From: Acholeplasmatales bacterium
Lineage (GTDB): Bacteria; Bacillota_I; Bacilli_A; Acholeplasmatales; Anaeroplasmataceae
Length of the DNA: 32,808 nucleotides
Assembly (NCBI GenBank): GCA_017388605.1
Contig: JAFPIE010000178.1
Location: forward strand, 1 to 32,808
Reading direction: 5' to 3'
Position numbers and translations under genes: made by a program
The notes under the pieces: model-generated
What the model saw: only the letters and a program-made list of their open reading frames with translations
Database searches by the model: none
Told to the model about the DNA's origin: nothing
Part shown: piece by piece, positions 8,205-16,311 of the stretch
Layout: every line of letters starts with the position of its first letter
Numbering within the stretch: the stretch's first letter is position 1

Positions 8205-8228
8205 AAAAATGCCAATTTCTTGGCATTT
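8205..8228 (-). terminator. Terminator after the membrane protein gene at 8233
   Basis: AAATGCCAA (8207-8215), loop TTTC, TTGGCATTT (8220-8228). On the minus strand it is followed by TTTTTC. The stem starts 4 nt past the stop codon. Confidence 0.85.
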
Positions 8229-8232
8229 AACT

Positions 8233-9288
8233 CTAGCTTACAACAGAATCCTCATCCCTAGGGTCATCCTTAGGAATTATATTAGGATCGATATCGGAAA
8301 TTTCAGTATCATCCTTTCTAGAAGGAGCTTCCTTTCCAACCTCTATCTTCTTTTCCTTCTTCTTAATATCTCCAGCAATTACCTTACGATATCTGATATA
8401 TCCACCGGTTGCCTCACCGCCAATAACTAGTGCACCAAGTAATGCAATGATCGCAAGGGCAATAATTAGCTTTTCTGCATCAAACCACTCCTGTGGTGCT
8501 AAGAATGCAATAACAACAGCAAGTGAAATAGAGATAAAGTTCAACCAGAATAGAGTTGATTTTGAATTCTCTTTATATTCAATAGTAACCCAGAAATAGC
8601 CCATAGCTAATGTATAGAAGAAAATTACTAAAATATAAGCATAGGCTTGGATATTGAATTTAGCAAACCATCCACCGGAAATTGCATCAAGCTGCTCATT
8701 TAAGGATTTGCCATCATATGCATGGCTTCCATTTCTAATTTCTTCTGCAATAGCATTTAATCTTCCCCAATGGTAGAATGCAGCTAATATTAAATAAGCA
8801 CCAATGGTAACATGAATTAAGCATTGAATGAATAAAATTAAACGAGCTCTTTTAGATTTCGTAGTTTTTAAAAGTGGAATCATTCTAATGATACCTGAAA
8901 ATAGAATAACTATACCAGATACCATATATACAGCACCGATCAATTCAGCCTTATAAATAAACATTAAAATTGCAAATGCGATTAGTATCGCAAAAATAAG
9001 AATTTTAATGATGAATTTATACATTCTGAAGTTTGTACCAAGACGTGTCTTAGGTGTTGGATCTAAGGTTTCATTAATTTCTTCTAATTCTTGCTTCTTT
9101 AAAGCTTTCGCTTCTTCCTTAGCTTCCTGCTTTTCTCTTTTTTCTTTTTCTTCTTTTGTTTCGAAATCATCCTCAACAGAATCATCTTCTATGATTTTAT
9201 CTTCACCAGTAGTTTCTAAATCATCTTCTGTAATTTCTACAGACTCATTTTCTTCTAACTGGTCTTTTTTCTTCTTTTTACCAAACAT
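8233..9288 (-). CDS. Membrane protein with charged N- and C-terminal tails
   Basis: A 351-residue protein of unknown function. Residues 1 to about 90 are extremely charged: a short Lys run after MFG, then an acidic stretch, then Lys/Glu/Ala likely to form a coiled coil. About six hydrophobic membrane segments follow (roughly 90-290). The last ~50 residues are again charged, ending in an Asp/Pro-rich stretch. There is no signal peptide; both tails are probably cytoplasmic. The second and third helices recall DUF308/HdeD-like four-helix proteins, but I would not assign that family. The ATG at 9288 follows GGGAGG at a good distance. Divergent from the ATP-grasp gene and transcribed alone. Confidence 0.85.
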   Translation of the reverse strand: MFGKKKKKDQLEENESVEITEDDLETTGEDKIIEDDSVEDDFETKEEKEKREKQEAKEEAKALKKQELEEINETLDPTPKTRLGTNFRMYKFIIKILIFAILIAFAILMFIYKAELIGAVYMVSGIVILFSGIIRMIPLLKTTKSKRARLILFIQCLIHVTIGAYLILAAFYHWGRLNAIAEEIRNGSHAYDGKSLNEQLDAISGGWFAKFNIQAYAYILVIFFYTLAMGYFWVTIEYKENSKSTLFWLNFISISLAVVIAFLAPQEWFDAEKLIIALAIIALLGALVIGGEATGGYIRYRKVIAGDIKKKEKKIEVGKEAPSRKDDTEISDIDPNIIPKDDPRDEDSVVS

Positions 9289-9316
9289 TTTAATGCCTCC
9301 CTTAAGCTTTATTCCT

Positions 9317-9344
9317 ATTATACTTTATCGGAAACGTTTTTAAA
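9317..9344 (-). promoter_or_regulatory. Promoter of the membrane protein gene at 8233
   Basis: On the minus strand, -10 TATAAT (9317-9322) is 16 nt from -35-like TTTAAA (9339-9344). The palindrome AAACGTTT (9332-9339) lies in the spacer; the same core appears at the rluB promoter. Confidence 0.5.
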
Positions 9345-9385
9345 AGAGTGAAACACAAAAAAAACTATATTCTGTTATAACAACG

Positions 9386-9394
9386 TGATATAAT
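9386..9394 (+). promoter_or_regulatory. Extended -10 promoter of the ATP-grasp gene
   Basis: TGATATAAT is an extended -10 (TGnTATAAT) 18 nt before the ATG. No good -35 is visible 17 nt upstream, which is tolerated with an extended -10. The leader would be very short. Confidence 0.5.
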
Positions 9395-9411
9395 TTTTTT
9401 GGGTGATTGAG

Positions 9412-10605
9412 ATGAATTTTGTATTTATTTCTCCGGCATTTCCTAAGAATTATTACAATTTCTGCGATAGGCTAAAAAAGAACGGAGTAACTGTACTTGG
9501 AGTAGGCGATACACCATATAATGAGCTTGATTCCAGAGTTAAAAATGCATTAACTGAATATTATAAGGTATGTAATTTAGAGAATTATGATGAAGTATAT
9601 AAGGCTGTTGCCTTCTTTGCATTTAAATATGGCAAAATTGATATGCTTGAATCCAATAATGAATATTGGTTAAGACAGGATGCAAGGCTTAGAACAGATT
9701 TCAATATCAAGGGTGATAAGCTTTCTGATGTAGAGCATTATACTTCAAAATCGAAAATGAAGGAATTCTATATTAAAGCAGGTGTACCTGTTGCAAGATA
9801 TAGCTTCTGTAAATCCTTAGAGGAGGATTTAAAATTCATTGATATGGTTGGATATCCTGTAGTTGTTAAGCCTGATGTTGGCGTTGGTGCTGCAGCAACA
9901 TATAAAATCGAATCTAAGGAGGACTTAGAAAGATTTTATGCACAAGGCTTCCATGTACCATATATTATGGAGGAATTCATCACAGGAGATATTACTTCTT
10001 TCGATGGAGTATGTGATTCGAATTCGAATGTAGTATTTTGTGATAATGAAATCTTCCCACCATCCATTATGGATATTGTTAATCAAAATCTAGAATGCTC
10101 CTATTACGTAAATAAGGAGGTTCCACAAGATATCAAAGAGGTTGGACAAAAGGTATTAAAGGCATTTAATATTAAGAGTCGTTATTTCCACTTAGAGTTC
10201 TTCCGCTTAAGATGTGATAAGCATGGCCTTGGTAAGGCTGGAGATATCGTAGCCTTAGAGGTGAACATGCGTCCACCTGGAGGATTTACTCCTGATATCA
10301 TCAACTTTGGTCAATCCCTAGATACATATCAAATTTGGGCTGATATCATTTGTTATGATGAAATTAGAAATGTAAATATGGATTATCCTAAGTATTATTG
10401 TGTATTCTATGGAAGACGTGATCGTTTTGAATATCAATATTCTTATGAAGAAATTAAAAAGGAATATCCATTCATTCAAATGCATGGTAGAATGGATGAG
10501 GCATTAGCTTCAGATATGGGAAATGAATTCTTCATTGCAAGATTTGAATTCCTAGAGGATTTAAATAAATTTAAGGATATGGTATCCAAAAAGAAGGATG
10601 AATAG
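9412..10605 (+). CDS. ATP-grasp domain protein, substrate unknown
   Basis: A 397-residue ATP-grasp enzyme, a family that joins a carboxylate to an amine or thiol through an acyl-phosphate. The N-terminus (1-110) is a Rossmann-like pre-ATP-grasp domain starting FVFISPAFP. The ATP-grasp fold follows, with the ATP-binding lysine in YPVVVKPDVGVGA (148-160), the adenine-contacting MEEFITGD (186-193) and the metal-binding ALEVNMRPPGGF near residue 290. It resembles carboxylate-amine ligase types more than biotin carboxylase or D-Ala ligase. The substrate cannot be inferred: it is monocistronic and its neighbours are unrelated membrane proteins. I chose ATG 9412 because GGGTGATTGAG precedes it; an in-frame GTG at 9403 is the alternative. 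It ends in a strong terminator. Confidence 0.85.
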   Translation: MNFVFISPAFPKNYYNFCDRLKKNGVTVLGVGDTPYNELDSRVKNALTEYYKVCNLENYDEVYKAVAFFAFKYGKIDMLESNNEYWLRQDARLRTDFNIKGDKLSDVEHYTSKSKMKEFYIKAGVPVARYSFCKSLEEDLKFIDMVGYPVVVKPDVGVGAAATYKIESKEDLERFYAQGFHVPYIMEEFITGDITSFDGVCDSNSNVVFCDNEIFPPSIMDIVNQNLECSYYVNKEVPQDIKEVGQKVLKAFNIKSRYFHLEFFRLRCDKHGLGKAGDIVALEVNMRPPGGFTPDIINFGQSLDTYQIWADIICYDEIRNVNMDYPKYYCVFYGRRDRFEYQYSYEEIKKEYPFIQMHGRMDEALASDMGNEFFIARFEFLEDLNKFKDMVSKKKDE

Positions 10606-10628
10606 AGCTTTAGGGCTCTATTTTTTTT
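10601..10628 (+). terminator. Terminator of the ATP-grasp gene
   Basis: AATAGAGC ... GCTCTATT followed by a run of T through 10628. The TAG stop codon (10603-10605) is part of the stem. Confidence 0.9.
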
Positions 10629-10632
10629 GCAT

Positions 10633-10659
10633 AAAAAAAGCTTTGGAAATCTCCAAAGC
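10633..10659 (-). terminator. Terminator of the small membrane protein gene
   Basis: GCTTTGG (10640-10646), 6-nt loop, CCAAAGC (10653-10659); on the minus strand it runs into TTTTTTT. It stands back-to-back with the plus-strand terminator of the convergent gene. Confidence 0.9.
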
Positions 10660-10666
10660 ATTTTTA

Positions 10667-11224
10667 TTAGCTATAGGTATCGTAACTTACATCATCTACA
10701 TTACTATTATAAAGTAATACGAAGAAAGTTAATAATACAATTAATATTAATGAGCTTAAGCTTACTGTAGAACCTGTAAATGTGCCTGATAAAGCGAAAG
10801 CCGCATCGATTAAAAATAACACAACACTAGAAATAACAAATCTTCTGTTTGCTAAGGATACAAATACAGCAACAATACAAAGTATAGAAATCAATATATT
10901 ATAAATTGATGAATAATTCCCTTGACCGAATGCTTGATAACCATAGATTGCAATTTCGGATGCATAATATAATATCAAAGCACATAAGAATAATATCTTA
11001 TCCATCATTCTTCTTGCCCCAATAATTATAAATATTAATTCTGATAAAAAAATACAGATGTATTCGATTAAAACCAATACAATTTGTACCGAAATATCAT
11101 AGCCCGAAGCCGCAGTATCCTTCATGTTTTTAATCATATTTGTAATACTTGGAAACATTAATGCCATTGAAACTATTCCGAGTATCATAGCTAAAATATA
11201 TTTATTTTTTCTTATAAATACCAT
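10667..11224 (-). CDS. Small multi-pass membrane protein
   Basis: A 185-residue hydrophobic protein that I do not recognise. It has about six predicted membrane helices (roughly 9-28, 45-68, 73-92, 104-122, 127-147, 153-172) and short loops. There is a basic N-terminus (MVFIRKNKY) and an Asp/Tyr-rich C-terminal end. No conserved polar residues within the helices suggest a transport or catalytic role. The ATG at 11224 follows GGAG at a good distance. It is transcribed alone, from a clear promoter, and convergent with the ATP-grasp gene. Real gene, function unknown. Confidence 0.8.
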   Translation of the reverse strand: MVFIRKNKYILAMILGIVSMALMFPSITNMIKNMKDTAASGYDISVQIVLVLIEYICIFLSELIFIIIGARRMMDKILFLCALILYYASEIAIYGYQAFGQGNYSSIYNILISILCIVAVFVSLANRRFVISSVVLFLIDAAFALSGTFTGSTVSLSSLILIVLLTFFVLLYNSNVDDVSYDTYS

Positions 11225-11247
11225 ACGAATCTCCTTCTTTCACAACA

Positions 11248-11276
11248 ATTATAATTAGCATTCCTTTTAAATTCAA
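11248..11276 (-). promoter_or_regulatory. Promoter of the small membrane protein gene
   Basis: On the minus strand, -35 TTGAAT (11271-11276) and -10 TATAAT (11248-11253) are 17 nt apart. The -35 almost touches the upstream lysC terminator. Confidence 0.7.
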
Positions 11277-11277
11277 G

Positions 11278-11324
11278 AAAAAAAAGAAAATCAACCTTAC
11301 ATACGTATAAAATTTGATTTTCTT
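11278..11324 (-). terminator. Terminator after lysC
   Basis: AAGAAAATCAA (11284-11294) pairs with TTGATTTTCTT (11314-11324) across a 19-nt loop. On the minus strand it continues into a T run. AT-rich, but an 11-bp perfect stem in the right place. Confidence 0.75.
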
Positions 11325-11337
11325 TTCTCATTAAATA

Positions 11338-12642
11338 CTATTTTATTAATGCATCATATAGTAAGGCAATTGTTTTTTCATAATCACTTGCAGCAACACC
11401 AATGATGATATTTAATTCTGCAGGTCCTTGGGCAAGTAATCTTACATTAACCTTTTCGTTACCTAGGGCTTGGAAGATCTTACCACAAATACCAGCACGC
11501 TTTGCCATATTTCTACCTACGACTGCAACTAGGGCTAAGTCTTTCTCGAAGGTTACATCGGCACCAAGCTCCTTCTTTAGGTCTGTCGCAAGCTCATACT
11601 GGCATTTTTCAACCTGAGAATATGGAACAACTACAGAGAAGGAATCAATTCCAGATGGAACGTGCTCAATGGATACCTCATAGCCCTTGAAGATATCTAA
11701 GGTCTTTGCCATGAAGCCTACCTCATTAGACATATGATCCTTGAAGATATTAAATGCACAGAAATCCTTCTTTCCTGCAATACCAGTAACGGTTTGTGTT
11801 GTATCTTCACAAACCTCACGAATGATTGTACCTGGATTATCAGGTTCATTTGTATTTCTTAGATTGATTGGAATATTTAATTGCTGAACAGGGAATACAG
11901 TCTCTTCATGTAATACGGATGCACCCATATAGGATAATTCTCTTAATTCCGCATAGGTAATCTCTTTGATTGCCTTAGGGGATTTAACTAATCTAGGGTC
12001 AGCAGATAATACACCTGAAACGTCTGTCCAGTTTTCATATACTGTCGCATTTAAAGCCTTAGCTAAAATGGCACCTGTAACATCAGATCCACCTCTACTT
12101 AATAGCTTTACAGAGCCATTAGGGTATGCACCATAAAAGCCTGGTACGACAATTTTTCCATATTTAGAGAAGGCAAGATTAACATTTCTTTCTGTTAATT
12201 GCTCATCTAATTTTCCATCATAGTTATATCTTAATAAATCCTTAGCATCTACCCAATGATAGCCTAAATAAGCTGCCATTAGCTTAGAGGTTAAATATTC
12301 TCCTCTAGATACTAAATATTCTTCAGAAATAGATTTATTTAATTCATTCTTTAAAGCATCTAAATCACTTTTGATATCATAATCAATTCCAAGCTCGTTT
12401 TGAACCCCTGTAAATCTATCATATAGCATAGTCCAAATATCCTGGTATGGAACTGAAAATTTTAAATGTGCATGAAGGATATATAATAAATCTGTGATTT
12501 TTGTATCTGATTTATCTCTTTTTCCAAGTGCGCTACATACAACAATTTGTCTTTTTGGGTCAGATAAAACGATATTCTTTACCTTTGAAAATTGAGTAGC
12601 GTTGGAAAGTGAGCTTCCTCCGAATTTTGTAACTGCTAGCAT
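11338..12642 (-). CDS. lysC: Aspartate kinase
   Basis: A 434-residue aspartokinase that phosphorylates L-aspartate, the first step to lysine, diaminopimelate, threonine and methionine. The amino-acid-kinase domain starts with the signature KFGGSS (6-11). It contains LSRGGSDVTGAILAKAL and ENWTDVSGVLSADPRL, which form the nucleotide and aspartate site. Two ACT-type regulatory domains follow from about residue 285, so allosteric feedback is likely; which amino acid inhibits it cannot be told. It lies 9 nt after asd with an AGGAGG ribosome binding site, and is transcribed with it. It is not preceded by the lysine riboswitch, unlike lysC in Bacillus subtilis; that switch is on lysA-dapFAB. Confidence 0.96.
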   Translation of the reverse strand: MLAVTKFGGSSLSNATQFSKVKNIVLSDPKRQIVVCSALGKRDKSDTKITDLLYILHAHLKFSVPYQDIWTMLYDRFTGVQNELGIDYDIKSDLDALKNELNKSISEEYLVSRGEYLTSKLMAAYLGYHWVDAKDLLRYNYDGKLDEQLTERNVNLAFSKYGKIVVPGFYGAYPNGSVKLLSRGGSDVTGAILAKALNATVYENWTDVSGVLSADPRLVKSPKAIKEITYAELRELSYMGASVLHEETVFPVQQLNIPINLRNTNEPDNPGTIIREVCEDTTQTVTGIAGKKDFCAFNIFKDHMSNEVGFMAKTLDIFKGYEVSIEHVPSGIDSFSVVVPYSQVEKCQYELATDLKKELGADVTFEKDLALVAVVGRNMAKRAGICGKIFQALGNEKVNVRLLAQGPAELNIIIGVAASDYEKTIALLYDALIK

Positions 12643-12651
12643 ATAATCCTC

Positions 12652-13692
12652 CTAAAAATCTAAGCCAACAAGCTTTAATGCGATTTGAACTGCATTCGTT
12701 GCGGCACCCTTTCTTACCTGATCTCCACAGCAGAATAATGTAATACCATTCTCATGGATTAAATCCTTACGAATTCTACCAACATAGGTAATATCCTGAT
12801 CCGATGTAACAATAGGCATTGGGTAAATTGCGTTTGCAGGATCGTCATATAATTTAACATTCTGCTCCTTAGCAATTTGTTCCTTTACCTCTTCTACACT
12901 TAATACATCCTCTGTATATACAGTAACTGCGATAGAATGGCTTCTTACAACAGGTACACGTACACAAGTACATGTAACCTTTAAATCAGGTAGATGCATG
13001 ATTTTTCTACCTTCATTTTGCATCTTCATTTCCTCAGTTGTATAGCCATTATCCTTTAATGAACCAATCATAGGAATAACATTACCAGCAATTTGGTATG
13101 CGAATACCTTTGCTTCAACATTACCCTTATTAGGAACTAATCCTGTTTCCTTATATTCCTTATCTAATTCTTCCATTTGCTCCATTAATTCAACAGGACC
13201 TGCTGCACCTGCACCAGATGTAGCCTGATATGTACAAGCATTCATAGCCTGAATTTTAGAAAGCTTATTAATACCCTTTACAGCCATTAATGTAATAATG
13301 GTAGAACAGTTAGGGTTAGAAATAACACCCTTGTTCTTAAATACATCATCACCATTAATTTCAGGAACAACAAGTGGTACATCGCTATCCTGACGGAAGG
13401 CACTTGAATTATCAATGAATACAGCACCAGCCTTAACAATATCATCCTTGAATTCCTTTGCTACGGCATTAGATGCAGCACCAAGTACGATATCAAGACC
13501 ATTAAATGCCTCATGGCATGCAAGCTTGATTTCAATTTCCACACCCCTAAAGGTAACCTTTTTACCAACGCTTCTTTCACTTGCTAATAATCTTAATTCA
13601 TTAACAGGGAAATTTCTTTCTTCTAAAACCTTTAACATTTCGCGACCAACTGCTCCAGTTGCGCCTAAAATTCCAACATTATATGTCTTCAT
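12652..13692 (-). CDS. asd: Aspartate-semialdehyde dehydrogenase
   Basis: A 346-residue enzyme that reduces aspartyl phosphate to aspartate semialdehyde with NADPH. The N-terminal Rossmann motif is GATGAVG (10-16). The catalytic cysteine is Cys129 in SNPNCSTI. The downstream RVPVVRSHS segment carries the conserved active-site Arg/His. I chose the ATG at 13692: it gives the canonical MKTYNVGILGATG start and sits behind AGGAGAG. A longer in-frame start at 13758 would run through the promoter and is unlikely. It is the first gene of the asd-lysC unit; the promoter carries a perfect inverted repeat over the -35. Confidence 0.97.
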   Translation of the reverse strand: MKTYNVGILGATGAVGREMLKVLEERNFPVNELRLLASERSVGKKVTFRGVEIEIKLACHEAFNGLDIVLGAASNAVAKEFKDDIVKAGAVFIDNSSAFRQDSDVPLVVPEINGDDVFKNKGVISNPNCSTIITLMAVKGINKLSKIQAMNACTYQATSGAGAAGPVELMEQMEELDKEYKETGLVPNKGNVEAKVFAYQIAGNVIPMIGSLKDNGYTTEEMKMQNEGRKIMHLPDLKVTCTCVRVPVVRSHSIAVTVYTEDVLSVEEVKEQIAKEQNVKLYDDPANAIYPMPIVTSDQDITYVGRIRKDLIHENGITLFCCGDQVRKGAATNAVQIALKLVGLDF

Positions 13693-13729
13693 ACACATCT
13701 CTCCTAGGTTATAAATATAAATTACTTGT

Positions 13730-13771
13730 ATTATACGCTTATTTACATATGTTTTCAACGCGTGAAAACAT
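13730..13771 (-). promoter_or_regulatory. asd-lysC promoter with palindromic operator
   Basis: On the minus strand, -35 TTGAAA (13753-13758) and -10 TATAAT (13730-13735) are 17 nt apart, a near-consensus promoter. A perfect 9-bp inverted repeat with 5-nt spacer, ATGTTTTCA-ACGCG-TGAAAACAT (13749-13771), covers the -35. This geometry suggests a repressor site; I do not recognise the regulator. It fits neither the cre nor the CodY consensus. Confidence 0.7.
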
Positions 13772-13776
13772 TTTCT

Positions 13777-13814
13777 GTACGCAATTTTAAAACGAGTGTT
13801 TCTAAAATACGTAC
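13777..13814. repeat. Imperfect inverted repeat upstream of the asd promoter
   Basis: GTACG (13777-13781) and ATTTTA (13784-13789) pair with TAAAAT (13803-13808) and CGTAC (13810-13814). The repeat lies just upstream of the promoter and operator, and past the dapB terminator. It may be a second regulatory site; no function is proven. Confidence 0.4.
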
Positions 13815-13858
13815 ACTTGCTTAATGATGTTTTTCTTTTTACTATTCTTCCTTAAACA

Positions 13859-13891
13859 TTAAAATTACGCTCATAAATTTGAGCGTAATTT
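13859..13891 (-). terminator. Terminator after dapB
   Basis: AAATTACGCTCA (13862-13873), 6-nt loop, TGAGCGTAATTT (13880-13891), a 12-bp perfect stem 4 nt past the dapB stop. On the minus strand it is followed by only a short T run, so termination strength is less certain. Confidence 0.75.
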
Positions 13892-13895
13892 AGAT

Positions 13896-14606
13896 CTATT
13901 TTCCAAATAAAACATCTTCCATATCATAGTAGCCAGGCTCTTTATTTAAAAGCCATTTTGCAGCCTTAATCGCACCTACTGCAAAAATCTTTTTGGAGTG
14001 TGCAGAATGCTTTAAGGAAATAATTTCATCCTCACCACAATATAAAACCTCATGCTCCCCAACAATAGTTCCTCCACGAAGGGAGTGGATGCCAACCTCG
14101 TTCTTGCTTCTTGGAGAATAGCCATCTCTTCCAGCCTGAACGGTATAGCCTGTTTCGTCTGTAATGGATTTTAATAGCATTTTAGCTGTACCAGATGGAG
14201 AATCTACCTTCTTATTATGGTGTGCTTCTACTACCTCAATATCAAAGGAATCCTTTAAAATAGGAGTAACCTCCTTAACTAAACGATTTAATAGAATTAC
14301 ACCTAAGCTAAAGTTCGCACTACGAAGCACTGGGGCTTCTTTGGATAATTCTTGAATCTTTGCTAATTCTATATCACTATAGCCAGTAGTTGCAAAAACA
14401 ACTGGCTTTTTTGTTTTCTTTACATAAGAAATAATCATATCTAAATTTGCTGGATTTGAAAAATCAATAATGACATCGAAATCCTCTTTTACATCCTCTA
14501 GTGCCTTATATTCACATTCAAGTGCTACATTTGCAGCTAATTCATCACCTAGCATGGAAGATATGATTTTTCCCATTGCACCATAGCCAACAACACAAGC
14601 CTTCAT
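13896..14606 (-). CDS. dapB: 4-hydroxy-tetrahydrodipicolinate reductase
   Basis: A 236-residue DapB that reduces the DapA product to tetrahydrodipicolinate with NAD(P)H. The N-terminal nucleotide-binding motif is VVGYGAMGK (5-13). The catalytic and substrate-binding segment EAHHNKKVDSPSGTA (128-141) holds the His pair, Lys133 and the Ser-Gly-Thr loop. It is shorter than the ~270-residue E. coli form but within the range of short Firmicute and Bacteroidetes DapBs. The gene is last in lysA-dapF-dapA-dapB; its ATG overlaps the dapA stop by one base (TAATG), indicating translational coupling. It ends at a terminator. Confidence 0.95.
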   Translation of the reverse strand: MKACVVGYGAMGKIISSMLGDELAANVALECEYKALEDVKEDFDVIIDFSNPANLDMIISYVKKTKKPVVFATTGYSDIELAKIQELSKEAPVLRSANFSLGVILLNRLVKEVTPILKDSFDIEVVEAHHNKKVDSPSGTAKMLLKSITDETGYTVQAGRDGYSPRSKNEVGIHSLRGGTIVGEHEVLYCGEDEIISLKHSAHSKKIFAVGAIKAAKWLLNKEPGYYDMEDVLFGK

Positions 14607-15490
14607 TAGAATATAAGCTCCTTTACTCGATCAATTTCAGCACATAAGGTTTTTCTATCTGCATCCGTTAGGTAATCTAGAGGAGCTCTATATCCACCAA
14701 CACCAAAGCCTAAATAATTCATTGCTTCCTTTACAGGGATTGGATTTACCTCAATGAATAAATCATTAATTAAAGGTAATAAATCCATTTGGATTTTATT
14801 TGCTTCCTTATATTTTTCCTCTAAGCATAATGCGCATAGCTTAGCTGTTTGCTTAGGAGCAATATTTGCTAAAACAGAAATTACACCCTCTGCACCAATA
14901 GACATCATTGGTACAATAATATCATCATTTCCACTTAGCATATGGAAATCCTTAGAAAGTAAACGAGATACCTTAGCCGCATAGCTCATATTACCAGATG
15001 CTTCCTTAATACCCCAAATATTAGGGTGCTTAGATAAAACCTCTAGGGCATGTAAGCTCATAGACATACCTGTTCTACCTGGTACATTATACATAATTAC
15101 TGGGCATACAGATGCATCAGCAACCATAGTAAAATGCTTAATTAAGCCGGATTCATTTGTCTTATTATAATATGGTGTAATAACAAGTACAAAATCCGCT
15201 CCAAGCATAGAATACTTCTTGGACATTCTTACAGCCTTTTCTGTTTCATTAGAACCAGAGCCTACAATTAATGGCACTCTCTTATTTACTCTTTTTACAG
15301 AGAATTCAACCATTTCTGCTTCCTCTTCAAAGGTTAGGGTTGATGATTCTCCTGTTGTACCTAAAATGACAATTCCTCCAGAATTGTTATCGCAGTGGTA
15401 ATCTAATAATTTACCAAGCTTATCAAAATCAACATCCCCATTTTCCTTAAATGGTGTTACAAGTGCTACAATACTTCCCTTTAATTCCAT
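14606..15490 (-). CDS. dapA: 4-hydroxy-tetrahydrodipicolinate synthase
   Basis: A 294-residue TIM-barrel enzyme that condenses pyruvate with aspartate semialdehyde. The Schiff-base lysine is Lys162 in WGIKEASG. Tyr134 in YNVPGRTG and the Thr pair in GTTGES (44-49) complete the usual proton relay, and TPYY (105-108) contributes the neighbouring tyrosine. Length is normal. The ATG at 15490 lies 3 nt after the dapF stop, behind a strong GGAGGAA. Third gene of the riboswitch-controlled unit. Confidence 0.97.
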   Translation of the reverse strand: MELKGSIVALVTPFKENGDVDFDKLGKLLDYHCDNNSGGIVILGTTGESSTLTFEEEAEMVEFSVKRVNKRVPLIVGSGSNETEKAVRMSKKYSMLGADFVLVITPYYNKTNESGLIKHFTMVADASVCPVIMYNVPGRTGMSMSLHALEVLSKHPNIWGIKEASGNMSYAAKVSRLLSKDFHMLSGNDDIIVPMMSIGAEGVISVLANIAPKQTAKLCALCLEEKYKEANKIQMDLLPLINDLFIEVNPIPVKEAMNYLGFGVGGYRAPLDYLTDADRKTLCAEIDRVKELIF

Positions 15491-15493
15491 AAT

Positions 15494-16309
15494 TTATTCC
15501 TCCTCATTAAAGTCACATTCAAAGATTTCCTTTGCTCCTCCTGTGACATATATTATACCTTTCTTCGTTATTTCTACCTTTATGCTATCCATATCTACAT
15601 GGCAGCAAACATTTGTTTTTGTAAGCCCAAGCTTTTGCGCTGCAACAGCACTAGCTGCACAACCATCTCCTGAGGCTTTCGTAAAGCCTATTCTTCGTTC
15701 ATAGGTTTTAACCTTTATATTTTCCTTATCCTCTACTAGAACAAAATCAACATTTGTCTTTTTTGTAAATAAAGGATAATTAGATATTTCTTCTGCATAT
15801 TCTAATATTGGTGAAAAGAAATCATCCACAAAGATTACTGTATGTATATCACTTAGGAATAAGGAATAGATTGTTACAAATCGATCCCTAATTCTTATCG
15901 TTCTACCAAAGCAATTTAATTCATCATCTACACCAATCATAGAATTATTAAATATTGGCTTTGCAAGCTCAAGCCTTGTGCTAAATGGATTTTCCTTCAA
16001 AAGCTCAACCGTTATTCTTCCAATACCTGTAATGACATCTATTTTATTCTTTTTAAATAGATTATGGCTATGGCAATATTTTGCAAAGCATCTTAAGCCA
16101 TTGCCACTCATAGGCATCCTAGAGCCATCCGGATTGTAGCATATCATTTCTAAAGGATTTTCCTTGATGATAAGAAGGCCATCCGCACCAACGCCTAAGT
16201 GCCTATCCAATAATTTTATAGCAAGATTTCCATAATCCATAACAAATGGATCAAAGGGAATTATTATAAAATCATTCCCTGATGCATGTAATTTTGTTAC
16301 ATGAATCAT
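15494..16309 (-). CDS. dapF: Diaminopimelate epimerase homologue lacking both catalytic cysteines
   Basis: A 271-residue DapF-fold protein, by position the epimerase converting LL- to meso-diaminopimelate. Conserved family parts are ASGNDF (9-14), GVGADGLLII (39-48), NPDGS (59-63), TNVDF (185-189) and the YER pair (203-205). However, the two cysteines that act as acid and base in known DapF enzymes are both serine: MSGNGLRC puts Ser68 where the first Cys is expected, and ASGDGCAA puts Ser213 where the second is expected. The usual GNPH motif reads SDIH (153-156), so its substrate-binding Asn is Asp154, and the Ser/Thr after the second Cys is Asp215. I read these from the DNA (AGT and TCA codons). 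The rest of the frame is intact. Either it works unusually, has another substrate, or is no longer an epimerase. It sits 2 nt after lysA. Confidence 0.85.
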   Translation of the reverse strand: MIHVTKLHASGNDFIIIPFDPFVMDYGNLAIKLLDRHLGVGADGLLIIKENPLEMICYNPDGSRMPMSGNGLRCFAKYCHSHNLFKKNKIDVITGIGRITVELLKENPFSTRLELAKPIFNNSMIGVDDELNCFGRTIRIRDRFVTIYSLFLSDIHTVIFVDDFFSPILEYAEEISNYPLFTKKTNVDFVLVEDKENIKVKTYERRIGFTKASGDGCAASAVAAQKLGLTKTNVCCHVDMDSIKVEITKKGIIYVTGGAKEIFECDFNEEE

Positions 16310-16311
16310 AT

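Noticed and set aside
13777..13814. Inverted repeat as a second terminator for dapB.
   Set aside because: A cleaner hairpin sits 4 nt after the dapB stop, and this repeat lacks a T run in either direction.
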